A stretch of 64,000 bases of DNA from Zygnema cylindricum (GCA_037447655.1 JBBHKE010003121.1:1-64000); one strand, 5' to 3'. Positions 1 to 10,630 are shown, counted from the stretch's first letter. Translations and numbers: made by a program. Notes: generated from the letters alone by a model not told the origin.

Positions 1-33
1 GGGGGGGGGGGGGGGGGGGGGGGGGGGGGTGGG

Positions 34-89
<56 letters not shown>

Positions 90-112
90 GGGGGGGGGGA
101 GGGAAGAAGGAA
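1..112. repeat. Poly-G tract
   Basis: About 110 bases are almost entirely G, with a few single T or A interruptions, grading into GGGAAGAAGG. It touches the window edge, so its true length is unknown. Such a run could form G-quadruplexes, or could be a sequencing or assembly artefact. Confidence 0.9.
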
Positions 113-826
113 TAGGGGGGTAGAGAGATAAATAAGTATTGTTGTTTACACACAAAGTCAAACCTCCCTCTCTCTCTCTCTCCCTCTCCCCCTCTCTTTC
201 CCCCTCTTTTTTCTTTCCCTCTCACGCTCTTACTCTTGTTTTTTGTATTGATACTTCACTTGAAAAATCCTACATAGGACTTCTCCATAAGATCTCTTCC
301 CCTTAAATTAACCAGAAGTTGCTTTTTGCAAATAACTCATAAAATTTCCCCAATTTCTTAGAAAATATATAATATCTTCGATTATAGTTACCTGGTTTGC
401 TAGGGGCAAAAGATCCAGTAACAAAAAAATGTTTAGCATGACATTTTATTTTTTTTTCAACGTTTTATCCCAAAAATGTGCGGACATCAATTTATCAAAA
501 AAGAAACTAGGAAGGTCGAATTTTCTTTGGATTCAAAAAAATTTCAATATGAAATCCACAAAAAAATAAAAAAAAAATGTTTTTCAATCGTCACTCATCC
601 TCTTTTTCCGTTCTAAATATCTTTGGAATGTTAGCTAAAACATATTTAAAACAGATTATCCCCAAAAAGTAAAATAATAGGTATTCAACACTTTCCTTTT
701 TAATAAATATACCAAAATAATTTGATGTCAAGTGCCTTTAAAGAATGTTATAATTCTCCATTGGATAACAAACATTCAGGATATGGCTTGAAAAATTGCT
801 TAGAAAGCATAAACATTAGAAACATA
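113..826. other. Intergenic, no gene seen
   Basis: A TC-rich microsatellite lies at about 163-235. The rest is AT-rich with several A or T homopolymers. I see no coding frame, RNA gene or element boundary. Confidence 0.6.
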
Positions 827-1155
827 AATAATAAAAAGGAAGAACCATAGTCACCACATGAGACTTGTAATTACAATATACAGTAAGATTTTTTTTTTTT
901 CTGATGAAATCAAATGCTATACGATCAGCAGTTTTCTCCACGCATTCAATGTTTTATTCACTATTCTATATTAAAGTCATATACATGTTATATATATAAG
1001 GTTAAAATATCCTTATTTTTTCACATGGGAACGTGTCTTAACTTATTCGTTACTTTAATTATGTGACCAATGTAGACGTCTATAAAATCTACGAGGGTTG
1101 TAGACGTCGACAAAACTTGCGACAAATTGTAGACGTCGACTAAACTATTGTATAG
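827..1155. repeat. Segmental duplication, copy 1
   Basis: This stretch recurs at about 2863-3124 and continues at 8849-8929, where a copia element interrupts the second copy. The copies align almost base for base, from the shared GAAGAACCATAGTCACCACA start to the shared AAACTATTGTA end. The right part carries short tandem units with GACGTC and GTCGAC (see 9656-9845). Confidence 0.8.
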
Positions 1156-1706
1156 TACACCGTCTATCACTATTAGAGTAAAGGAATAAATAGCGTAAAA
1201 AAAATATAGTGTTATTAACACTAATCGGGATTTTTTTTTTTTAAATATATATGGAACTAATTAATCCCTAATTGTAATTTGGGTTGTCTTGAATAATAAA
1301 TACCCGCCCTTTCGATGTCTACAATAATATGTGTAGCCGTACAAAATCTGACAATTCGTACGCCGTCGCGCTGTTCACACGATCGATGGACGAACATATG
1401 AGAACGTGATTTTTGTCGAAGAGTTTGCGTCTCTTTCTTCCAGTGCACATTCACACGTGTGCGCAATAATGTTAAGTGTCTTTTTATGCCTTTGTAATTC
1501 ACAAAGTACCATTTTGTACGGAGATACCCTGTCCGTACGCCACACTTTTTCCATCGCAGTGTACTTCCATTATTAACGCTAATTGAAAAAAAAACTCTAA
1601 TTAGAATAATGGAAAAAATATAATTATGGATTGTATTTCAAGTTTTTTTTTTTTTAAAAAGGGCACCGAATTAGCGTTATTTACTCTAATAGCGATTGGC
1701 TTTGTA
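1156..1706. mobile_element. TIR element family B-long, copy 1
   Basis: Non-autonomous element of about 550 bp. It starts TACACCGTCTATCACTATTA and ends CTCTAATAGCGATTGGC..TGTA, an imperfect terminal inverted repeat. An inverted copy lies at 9153-9652 with clearly alignable interior, including the shared CCCTGTCCGTAC motif. No transposase frame is visible. Confidence 0.7.
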
Positions 1707-1709
1707 CAA

Positions 1710-1929
1710 CACACCGTGTATCGCTATTAGTGTTAATATTGTTTTTGCCGCTTAAAGCATATTTTCTCCATACACACATGTCGGATTGTGGATCTGACGG
1801 TTTCGATTGAAAGGTAAGATTCCTAGCTCCCGATTGTCGTTCTCAAATTGAGAATCGGACAAGTGTGTACGGAGAAAAGATGTTTTAAATGGCAAAAAAA
1901 CATGAACACTAAAAACGATACACGGTGTA
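1710..1929. mobile_element. Foldback MITE family A, copy 1
   Basis: About 220 bp, ending ACACCGTGTATCGCTATTAG at the left and its degenerate inverse AACGATACACGGTGT at the right. A second pair of inverted arms lies inside: CTCCATACACACATGTCGGA against GACAAGTGTGTACGGAG. Most of the element can therefore fold on itself. It has no coding capacity. Seven relatives occur in the window. Confidence 0.8.
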
Positions 1930-1944
1930 CAGTACACCGCCAAT

Positions 1945-2547
1945 TAGTGTTGGGTATCAAGGACCGTTTGCCGATATTCGATATATATTAAATTTCAAGT
2001 ACCCGATAATTGATATATCGACAATCAAAATATCGCGATATATCGCCAATATATAGTATTGTCGATATATCGAGGCATTTAAAAAAAAAATGAAAATTTT
2101 CACAAGTCTCCAAAGTCACGTGCCTTCGGACAAGGTGACCGTAAAATCTTTGCCGAAAAAAAATACGGTTTTTTCCTGCAAGTCAGCAGAGTGAAGGAGA
2201 TCTCTGAGGTACATTGACGCGGTACACTTGCGAAGTACACGTACGTAATACGCAAGTACGGATTTCCAAACGAAAATGGTCGGTTTGTCGGTTACATTTT
2301 GCGGCGTCTACCTTTAACTCACGGAACGCAAATCACGTCGTACGTCGCGTATCAGACAATTTGTCTTTATGGCTAAAATAACATATTATATAAAATATTA
2401 AATTTATAAAATGCTATATATCGCGATATATATTGCGATGATTTATGGTTGTCTCGGTACGATATATCGAGGATTCTTCTCGATCGATACTAGATATATT
2501 GAATATCGAAGTTATCGCGATATGAAATTACCCGATACCCAACACTA
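1945..2547. mobile_element. hAT-like TIR element family D, copy 1
   Basis: About 600 bp, bounded by TAGTGTTGGGTATC and its inverse GATACCCAACACTA. Sub-terminal stretches are rich in TCGATATATCG palindromes. The interior matches the copy at 14311-15148, which has a clean 8-bp target duplication. Here the flanking octamers CCGCCAAT and CATCGTGA do not match, so this copy was probably rearranged after insertion. It encodes no transposase. Confidence 0.75.
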
Positions 2548-2640
2548 CATCGTGAATCGCTATTAGCGGAATGAAATAGATAGCATAATGAAACAATTAG
2601 CGTTATTTACGCTAATGGGGAATGTCGTTTTTTTCGAAAT
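2548..2640. mobile_element. Family E element fragment
   Basis: It begins CATCGTGAATCGCTATTAGC and matches the left end of the element at 15208-16077, including the motif AATGAAATAGATAGCGTAAT. It breaks off after about 90 bp. At both loci it directly follows a family D end or D-like end. Confidence 0.6.
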
Positions 2641-2647
2641 AAAATAG

Positions 2648-2862
2648 GAACAGGGTTGAGTTGCACATCGATTGATAGAGAATTAAACGACATGTCTAAA
2701 TTTTGAAGAAAAATCGGACAAAAAAAAATATTTCTGTGAGTTTTGAGGGACTTTATATTTAAACCGTCAGATTTGGACGATCGGACGGTCGCTGATCAAA
2801 GTAGGCGATTTAAAAAGATCACATGAAAAGCCCATAACACAACTTACGAAAGGACAATCTGA
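2648..2862. repeat. Dispersed repeat family C, copy 1
   Basis: About 212 bp, from AACAGGGTTGAGTTGCACAT to ACGAAAGGACAATC, recurring at 16625-16836 in the same orientation. No terminal inverted repeat and no coding frame were recognised, so its class is unknown. Confidence 0.7.
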
Positions 2863-3124
2863 ATAAAAAAGAAGAACCATAGTCACCACATGAGACTTGT
2901 AATTGCAATATACTTTAAGGTTTTTTTTTTTTTTTTTCTGATGAAATCAAACGCTATACGTTCAGCAGTTTTCTCCACGCATTCTAGGTTTTATTCACTA
3001 TTCTATATAAAAGTCATATACATGTTAAATATATATAAGGTTGAAATATCTTTACTTTATCACATGGGAACGTGCCTTAACTTATTCGTTACTTTAATTC
3101 TGTGACCAATGTAGACGTCTATAA
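2863..3124. repeat. Segmental duplication, copy 2, left part
   Basis: Second copy of 827-1080. It ends in TATAA at 3120-3124, which is the left target-site duplication of the copia element. The pre-insertion sequence resumes at 8849. Confidence 0.8.
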
Positions 3125-3997
3125 TGTTAAGTCAAAGTTTGTAATCGGCCGTCGCGGTTTGTCGCGCGGCCGACTAATCTGTCTTATTCAGTCAAAGTTG
3201 TAGTCGGCCGTCGGTGTCTGACGCGCGGTTGGCTAATTTGTCGTTACGTTAAGTTAGTGGTCCCGGGTGGTTTTATTTATTCGTGTTGTGAATTGTAGTT
3301 TTTGTGGTTTCGCGGAGATTCAGTTTGACGAAGACCACGTTATGTTTCGTTTGGTGTGTACAGTATGTAGGTTCGTTTTGTCTTTAGTTAGTTTTGGTTG
3401 TATGTGTGAGTTGTACCGGCAGTTCTTTGTGTTTCGCTGTTGACGCAATTTGACTTGTACGCACTTAGTGCGCACTATATGATTTGGGTTGATTTGTAGT
3501 TTGAAGTAGTGACGTCACAGTAACTGTACTGACGCGCGGTTGGCTAATTTGTCGTTACGTTAAGTTAGTGGTCCCGGGTGGTTTTATTTATTCGTGTTGT
3601 GAATTGTAGTTTTTGTGGTTTCGCGGAGATTCAGTTTGACGAAGACCACGTTATGTTTCGTTTGGTGTGTACAGTATGTAGGTTCGTTTTGTCTTTAGTT
3701 AGTTTTGGTTGTATGTGTGAGTTGTACCGGCAGTTCTTTGTGTTTCGCTGTTGACGCAATTTGACTTGTACGCACTTAGTGCGCACTATATGATTTGGGT
3801 TGATTTGTAGTTTGAAGTAGTGACGTCACAGTAACTGTACTATATACTGCAGCTTAGAGGGAGTAGGAAGTTAATCTTTTGTGGGAGAAAATGTCTATGA
3901 AATATATTGGCTTTTATAGACAGTTCGTTCTCGTGTGAATTTTTCTTAATGCTTCCGCTGTAGTCTTGCACTCTTATTTTTGTGTAAGATCCTATCA
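3125..3997 (+). repeat. Left LTR with internal tandem duplication
   Basis: 873 bp from TGTTAAGTCAAAG to ATCCTATCA. It exceeds the 562-bp right LTR by exactly 311 bp, which is the length of a tandem duplication inside it: 3220-3530 and 3531-3841. By eye the two 311-bp units are identical, whereas the left and right LTRs differ at several positions. The LTR supplies the promoter and polyadenylation signals of such elements. Confidence 0.9.
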
Positions 3998-4012
3998 AGT
4001 GGTATCGGAGCT
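3998..4012 (+). other. Primer-binding site (tRNA-iMet)
   Basis: The sequence just after the left LTR reads AGTGGTATCGGAGCT. It is one base off the usual copia site TGGTATCAGAGC, complementary to the 3' end of initiator tRNA-Met, which primes minus-strand synthesis. Confidence 0.8.
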
Positions 4013-4123
4013 TGTGTGCTCCTTTGATGTGTAGAAGGGTGGCTAGTTTGGCCGCCATGGGGAGAAAGAAGAAAAATACCCCTTCTCTTTTGATGCCTTC
4101 TTCAATATTTCCGCAACCTCCGG

Positions 4124-5793
4124 ATGGATCCTTCGGATCCATCCGAATCATCTTCGGATCTGGAAGTAGAAACCCCATTTGCTTTCACCAGCAAAACTTT
4201 TGAGGAGACTGTTCCGATCGATCCGGTCGGTCAAAAAGAGGAGAATGAGGGGAAAAATAAGGAGGAAGATGACGCGATGGGAGATCGTCTCCAAAAACTG
4301 ATGGATGGTCTTTTCCGTTATGTGAATCAGCGAATCTCCGAGTCAAACCGTGTTACTAGATCTCCATTATTTGGAGATCCAATCCCGGATCAAAGCATCG
4401 GCGATACGGAAGGAGGTGGAGGAGATGAGGAGGAGACGAGGGAATTAATTCAAAAGGGAAAACTTCCCATCGATGGTGATTCCGATCTTGACAATTGGAG
4501 TGAAGGGGATGAACCGGTTGAATCTATGTCGGGCAATATTGTCATCTTCAATGAGACAAATTACCAATCGTGGAAGAAATATATCAAAGGTCAATTTAAA
4601 TTGAAAGGACTTTCGAAGGTGGTAAAAGGGGTGGACAAGATGCATACCTCGGATTGGAGAGCTTATCGTGTGTGGACGAAGAAAAATCTTTCCGCTATCG
4701 GCGGTTTATTTCAATCATGTAGCACTTCTATACATGATCTATTCCTTACCCGAAGATTTGCCCATGATTGTTGGGTGGCTCTTGAGAATCACTTCGAAAA
4801 AAGTCTTCAAAATAAGGGGCAACACATTTATACCGATTATACCTCATTTAAGGTCAAGTCGAGTGAGTCCATCGATGAAGCCGCGAAGAGATTCAATATT
4901 ATTATCGAGCAACTCGCAAACTTAAGAAAGATCATCGATGAGAGTGACAAGGCATCAGTCTTCATCCATGCCTTACCGGAGAAAATGATACATTTGAGGG
5001 ACATTATTTTAACACTTTGGATTCGATTATCACTTTCCTCAAATCCACCGAGGCGAATCGTCCGAGTTCATCGAGGGGGCCCCAACCGACCGGTTCTCTC
5101 AATGCGACGACACCGGAAACGCCCGATCTAAATTATCTTCGGGGAAGAGGAGGTAGAAGAGGTGGAAATCCGAGAGGAACAGGGGGAAGAGGACACGAAA
5201 GGGCCGGGAGATCTCCTTCCCAACCCGGATATTCAGATCTTACCATTATTTTTTGCTTTCAGTGCGTCAAACTTGGTCACATGGCGGCTTCTTGCCCGGA
5301 CAAGGAGCGTCAATGCCATTTTTGCGGGAAATGGGGCCATATTAGCCCCCAATGTTATTCAAAGGCTGAAAATGGAGGAGCGGGCGGTAAAGGAGACGGC
5401 GGCGTTCGATACGGTGGACGCAGTGGCGGTCGCCTTGGCGGCCGCGGTGGTCGTGGAGGCCGCAATGGAAGAGGAGGAGGACACTTTGTGGGTGACGATT
5501 ACTTTGAGGGAGGCGACGAAGCACAAATATTTTTCGCCCTTAACCTGTCGCTTGATCTTTTGGCAGGTTCTACGTTACACGAAAAAGAGTGGATTATTGA
5601 CTCTGGAGCGTCACATCACGTTTGTACCGATGCTTCACTCTTTGACGATTTTCGCGAACTCACGGTACCAAAACGAATCACTGTCGCAAGTGGACAAGTG
5701 ATTTCGATAAGTACCGTAGGTACTGTACGGTTAGATTTACCAACTTGTCAGACGAAACATCGTTACTGGAAAGCTGTCGGGAAGCTCCAATGA
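4124..5793 (+). pseudogene. copia gag and protease, frameshifted
   Basis: The frame starting at 4124 encodes an acidic N-terminus and a copia gag domain (NYQSWKKYIKGQFKLKGLS, HDCWVALENHFE). The reading then has to shift frame near 5000-5016 to continue as TLDSIITFLKSTEA. The second frame carries two CCHC zinc knuckles of C-x2-C-x4-H-x4-C form (CFQCVKLGHMAASC, CHFCGKWGHISPQC) separated by RGG-rich sequence, then the aspartic protease signature WIIDSGASHHVC. The protein would package element RNA and cleave the polyprotein. The frameshift and loss of homology after 5780 mark it as broken. Confidence 0.85.
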
Positions 5794-6554
5794 TGTAGGC
5801 GTAATTCCTGACCGTTGGATGTTTCACATTTTGAGATCCGCGAAGCAATCGAGCACATCATCCAGTGGGCCCCAACTCTCCTCGCCTAGATGATTTCCAT
5901 TGGTACACGTGAAAAGGAAAAAAAAATCTACGTTGTACAAGCGATCACAGGAATGCAGGTCAGGTGAAAATATACTCGCACGCTCCGTCTGACATCCACC
6001 GACATTCAAAGTTTGCCACGACCTTCAAGGTTTGTCGCGTCTTTTTGCCATTCCGTTTCGAAATTTTGATTTCCATTTTCAAAATCAAAATCTAGCCAAA
6101 AACTTCATGTACGAATTATTTATTACCTCCGGTGGTACATAAATTTCGTACAGATATTCTGTTTGTAGATTTTTTTCAAGATTTTTAGAATTTGGACTCT
6201 AACCTACGTGGCGCCAATCATAATTGAATAAAATTTGTTACTAGGCCGACACAATGGAGCGGACTTCCAATAAAAGCTGCCAGTAGACTTGTCCGTACAT
6301 TTACTGGGACCGCCTAATGGAACGTCACCCTAAGACAGACTAGTCGGTCGCGCGATAGACCGCGACGGCCGATTACAAATTTTGACTTAACATCAGCTGC
6401 TTTCTCCACACGTGCGGCCAATGAGATAGGGGGGGGACACTAGAGAGCCGCGAGAAGGAGCGCCTATGTGGCCTTTAGTATCTTCTGCGTTTTTGTGAGA
6501 ACAATTTTTATTTTCAATTTCTTCTTTTTTCTAGTTATTATTGTATTTCTTTTA
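5794..6554. other. Unrecognised insert replacing the integrase core
   Basis: Integrase zinc finger and catalytic core would be expected here but are absent. The stretch has no long frame. It contains, at 6332-6391, an inverted copy of the first 60 or so bases of the LTR, ending ..TTGACTTAACA. It is probably foreign or rearranged DNA, including the end of an oppositely oriented relative. Confidence 0.6.
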
Positions 6555-7290
6555 GTTGTGGTATGGCCGAAAGCCTACTCTACACCACATTCGGATATAG
6601 AGATGTCGTGCGTCGGTTTATATTCAAGCACAAAAGAGTAAAGGTAAATTTGCATCAAGAAGTTGGAGTGGATACTTTGTGGGGTATAGTTCGAAAGGGA
6701 GTCTTTATCCAGTTTATGACCCGATTCGAAATATCATTGAGGAATCGAAGAACGTGGATTTTCACGAGGAATTATTATCCACAATCTCTCGATCGGCTAA
6801 GCGACATTCGAATCTTGACTTTCATGAAGAATTTGAAATCGGTTATCTTAATGACATTGAGGGTTCGGTATCGGAAATTGATCCAAAATCTACCTCCAAT
6901 GCTAAGAGGGGGAAAGGAAAATTTGTGGAATATATAAATTTTGATAACGTTGGTGGGGATTCACGAAGCGAAAATTCCCGAATGTCCTCGGACACGAGGA
7001 AATCTTCGTCTTCTAAATCGAGTGGCCCAAATATTTTTGAAGAGGAACCGGCAAAGGAGGAGAAAGAATTTGAGCCGAGGAGGGTATGCGGGAAAATAGT
7101 GGTAAGAAATCGGCTCGTCTTTCTTTTTATGGTAAGGGGAATGTGGAGAATTCATATTATTTTATCTTGGCGAAGAGGGCGGATGATTTTCTTTTATAGC
7201 AATCATTATGTGAAAACAAGCCAGGCGATCCGCAATCGTATATTGAAGCACGAAAATAATGCGATTGGGACAAGCATTGGAAACCGGCGA
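6555..7290 (+). pseudogene. copia integrase C-terminal remnant and linker
   Basis: In the frame around 6660-6775 the translation reads GYFVGYSSKGSLYPVYDP followed by IIEESKNVDFHEE. This matches the copia integrase C-terminal pattern of a GY block, YDP and a (S/R)(R/K)(D/N)V.F.E block. The downstream serine- and acid-rich linker resembles the region that precedes copia reverse transcriptase. No integrase catalytic core remains. Confidence 0.6.
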
Positions 7291-8057
7291 CAACTGTACT
7301 TTTGAGAAGGTAAGCCTACCGGAGGGTAAAAAGGCTATTGATGCAAAATGGATTTTTAAAATCAAAACTATTGCATTGGGGGAAGTAGTAAAACATAAGC
7401 CCCGGTTAGTTTGCAAGGGCTTTGAACAAAAGGGAGGGGATAGATTATACAGAGACATATGCACCGGTAGTTAAGTTTGATTCATTGAGGATGATTATTG
7501 CTATTGCCGCTGCCGGCAAGAAGCACATTCACCAAATGGACGTAGAGACGACGTTCTTAAATGGTGACTTAGAGGAGGAAGTTTATATGAAAGTTCCCGA
7601 AGGAGTATTGTCGAAGGAGGGGAAGGTATGGCCGCTGCAAAAGTCGTTGTACGGATTAAAACAGGCACCGCGGACTTGGTATTTACGATTACACAAGGTC
7701 CTTACCGAATTTGGATTCGTCCGAACAGTTTCAGACTCTGGAGTTTACGTAAAAGGTACGCTCGAGATTGGCTTATTATTTCGATCTGGACGGACATCTT
7801 TGGAGTGCGTGGGATATTGTGACGCAGATTGGGGTGGAGATTTTGATACAGGAAAGTCAACGTCTGGATATGCTTTTGTTTTTGGTGGCGCGGCAATTTC
7901 TTGGAGTTCGCGACTCCAGCCAACTGTCGCATTAAGTTCAACCGAAGCAGAGTATATGGCTGCGTGTCATACGTCTAAGGCGTCGATTTGGATCAAGGAA
8001 CTACTTGGAGAATTGGGGATTTCAATACGCTGTATGAAATTTTTTTTGACAGCATGA
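7291..8057 (+). pseudogene. copia reverse transcriptase-RNase H, internally deleted
   Basis: Reverse transcriptase begins in one frame (AIDAKWIFKIKT, PRLVCKGFEQK), then shifts near 7430 to a frame open to 8057: YTETYAPVVKFDSLRM, HQMDVETTFLNGDLEEEVYM and SLYGLKQAPRTWY. After SDSGVYVKG it jumps directly to RNase H (YCDADWGGD, STSGYAFVFGGAAISWSS, STEAEYMA). The palm segment with the YVDD catalytic box and the connection domain are gone, but the deletion kept the frame open. It cannot polymerise DNA. Confidence 0.85.
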
Positions 8058-8272
8058 GTTCGATGGCATTGGAGAAGAATCGCGTCTTTCACAAGAGGAC
8101 AAAACATATCAAGATTCAGTGGCACTTCGTCGATATTTGGTCACGGCAAAGGAAGTTGATTTTTTGTATGTTTCGACGTTGGAGGAAGCTGCGGATGTGT
8201 TAACGAAAGCCGCGGCTCATGATGTACTTTTGAGGGGGAGACCTAAATTAGGTTTGATGTGATGATTACAAG

Positions 8273-8286
8273 TTTGAGAGGGGGAT
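8273..8286 (+). other. Polypurine tract
   Basis: TTTGAGAGGGGGAT sits immediately before the right LTR, the position where plus-strand synthesis is primed in LTR elements. Confidence 0.7.
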
Positions 8287-8848
8287 TGTTAAGTCAAAGT
8301 TTGTAATCGGCCGTCGCGGTCTGTCGCGCGGCCGACTATTCTGTCTTATTCAGTCAAAGTTGTAGTCGGCCGTCGCGGTCTGTCGCGCGGCTGGCTAATT
8401 TGTCGTTACGTTAAGTTAGTGGTCCCGGGTGGCTTTATTTATTCGTGTATGGATTGTAGTTTTTGTGGTTTCGCGGAGATTCAGTTTGACGAAAACCACG
8501 TTATGTTTCGTTTGGTGTGTACGGTATGTAGGTTCCTTTTGTCTTTAGTTAGTTTTGGTTGTATGTGTGAGTTGTACCGGCAGTTCTTTGTGTTTCGCTG
8601 TTGACGCAATTCGACTTGTACGCACTTAGTGCGCACTATATGATTTGGGTTGATTTGTAGTTTGAAGTAGTGACGTCACAGTTACTGTACTATATACTGC
8701 AGCTTAGAGGGAGTAGGAAGTTAATCTTTTGTGGGAGAAAATGTCTATGAAATATATTGGCTTTTGTGGACAATTCGTTCTCGTGTGATTTTTTTTTTAA
8801 TGCTTCCGCTGTAGTTTTGCACTCTGATTTTTGCGTAAGATCCTATCA
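8287..8848 (+). repeat. Right LTR
   Basis: 562 bp, TGTTAAGTCAAAG to ATCCTATCA. It carries a single copy of the 311-bp block that is doubled in the left LTR and differs from it at scattered bases, for example CAGTTACTG against CAGTAACTG. Confidence 0.9.
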
Positions 8849-8929
8849 TATAAAATCTGCGAGGGTTGTTGACGTCGACAAAAACTGCGACAAATTGTAA
8901 ACGTCGACAAAACTATTGTACAGTACATC
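8849..8929. repeat. Segmental duplication, copy 2, right part
   Basis: Continues the sequence interrupted at 3124 and corresponds to 1078-1155. It begins with the right target duplication TATAA and holds short GTCGAC-containing units. Confidence 0.75.
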
Positions 8930-9149
8930 ACACCGTGTATCGCTATTAGTGTTAATATTGTTTTTGCCGCTAAAAGCATCTTTTCTCCGTACACACATGT
9001 CGGATTGTGGATCTGACGGTTTCAATTGAAAGGAAAGATTCCTAGCTCCCGATTGGCGTTCTCAAATTGAGAATCAGACTGGTGTGTACGGAGAAAAGAT
9101 GTTTTAAGTGGCAAAAAAAACATTAACACTAAAAACGATATACGTTGTA
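8930..9149. mobile_element. Foldback MITE family A, copy 2
   Basis: Same structure and orientation as the copy at 1710-1929 (CACCGTGTATCGCTATTAG left, inner arm GTGTACGGAGAAAAGATG). The right terminus is decayed to ACGTTGTA. Confidence 0.8.
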
Positions 9150-9152
9150 CAG

Positions 9153-9652
9153 TACACCGCCAATCGCTATTAGAGTAAACAACGCTAATTTTGTGCCCCC
9201 CCTTTTTTTTTTTAAACCTGAAACATAATCCATAATTCTATTATTTCCTTACTTCCTTTTAGGGTTCTTTTTTTAATTAGCGTTAATAACGGAAGTACAC
9301 TGCAATGTTTATAGTGTGGTGTACGGACAGGGTTTTACGTTCCAAAATGTACTTTTTGAAATACCCATGTACAAAATGTTATTTAATGTAATTGCGCACG
9401 TATGTTAATGTGCACTTGAAAAAGAGACCCAAACTCGAATATTCAGATTTTGGCGTACTAATTGTCAAATTTTGTACGGATACATATATTGATGTAGAAA
9501 TCAGTACGAGGGGTATTATTTATTCTAAAAAACCCAAATTAGAGTTAGTGATTAATTAGTATATATGTTTTTATTTTCCCAATTAGCGTTAACAACACTA
9601 TTTTTTTTTTTACGCTATTTACTCCTTTACTCTAATAGCGATTGACGGTGTA
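9153..9652. mobile_element. TIR element family B-long, copy 2 (inverted)
   Basis: About 500 bp, TACACCGCCAATCGCTATTA to CTAATAGCGATTGACGGTGTA. Read in reverse it aligns along its length with 1156-1706. It is abutted by a family A copy just as at 1156-1929, but with order swapped and this element inverted. Confidence 0.7.
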
Positions 9653-9655
9653 GAT

Positions 9656-9845
9656 TAGCGACAATTGTAGACGTCTACAAATATATGTTGTCAAACCGCA
9701 TTTTGTCAACATTTTATGACATCAAAGGTTTGAACGTGGCATTGTGTACGTGAAGCGAGAGAGGCGTCTTAAATTTTGCGGAATGGCAATCGTTGCCGGA
9801 GACCTCTCCAAGGAAAAACTTTATTAGGCCCTGTTTCCATGTAGC
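9656..9845. repeat. GACGTC/GTCGAC minisatellite remnants
   Basis: Degenerate units of the type GACAATTGTAGACGTC occur here and at about 1066-1150, 8860-8925, 9965-10015 and 10715-10880. They look like a decayed minisatellite that predates the element insertions. No gene is present. Confidence 0.5.
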
Positions 9846-9847
9846 TC

Positions 9848-10630
9848 AGGGTATGTCCCCATGTACTTGTAACTTAGCGAACTTACTTTGTATTTTAGCG
9901 CGGATCCGGCGGACCCGCTTTTCCAGTGTCCCTATGTGTAAGAATGTATCGTAAGTTACGTTTGTGACGATTGTATACGTCGACAATACCTGTGACGATT
10001 GTCAACGTCTTCAATCTGTGTTGTCGGACGTTATTTTTTGGAACTGCTTGTGTGACGTCGCATATCTTACCATGACATTGTAGATGTACCGCCTTCCACC
10101 CTGTATTGTTTCACGGTTGAAGAAGTTGCGCTTTGCCTTTGCGTCTCCTTTCTGGTCGACGTGAAATGGCATCAGAATTTCGAGGACCCCTGCAAAAAAA
10201 AAATCCGTACTGGACGAAAACGGACAAAACCTAACAAATTGTGTAATTTTCTTTGTCGTATTAAATGCAAACGGACAAAACATAGCGACTTCTGTACTTT
10301 CCTTTGTCTCTGAAAAACGTGTGAAATACTTCGAAAAATACGGCACGTGTGAATATGTGTTCTTATTTGTTTACATAAATTCCCTAGTTTTAAAACACAT
10401 CGCGCATGTGTTTTAAAGATAAGGTTGAAGATGACGTTTTTTTTCGTCGAAGTGGGTCGAAAAACACAAGACGACAATTTTTCGTACATCCTAAGTTTGA
10501 TGGTGAAACAAATTGTACTCTACAAATTTGCGATTCCTTCGTACGGTTAGAACTTAGGCAGCACAACGCTAAGTTTTATAGGAAAACGACAAAAAAAAAC
10601 CCTAACTTATGCACATAGGAACACACCCTT
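9848..10630. mobile_element. Possible hAT-like element
   Basis: The left edge AGGGTATGTCCCCATGT and right edge ACATAGGAACACACCCT form an imperfect inverted repeat over about 17 bases. The right third recurs in degenerate form at about 11260-11480, ending CATGGGAATACACCCTTAC. No convincing target duplication or transposase was found, so class and edges are tentative. Confidence 0.4.

Larger units (their letters stand above)
3125..8848 (+). mobile_element. Ty1/copia LTR retrotransposon, degenerate
   Basis: The element is bounded by TG..CA LTR ends and flanked by a perfect 5-bp target duplication, TATAA at 3120-3124 and 8849-8853. Order on the + strand: left LTR, primer-binding site, gag with two zinc knuckles, aspartic protease, integrase C-terminal remnant, reverse transcriptase, RNase H, polypurine tract, right LTR. 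Protease-integrase-RT order is diagnostic of copia. It cannot be autonomous: gag is frameshifted, the integrase core is missing and the RT active-site block is deleted. The intact target duplication shows the ends are original. It inserted into the second copy of a segmental duplication. Confidence 0.95.

Noticed and set aside
9153-10020. A second LTR retrotransposon with ends near 9150 and 10020
   Set aside because: The repeated strings are short TIR tips and minisatellite units; there is no primer-binding site, coding remnant or direct LTR pair.
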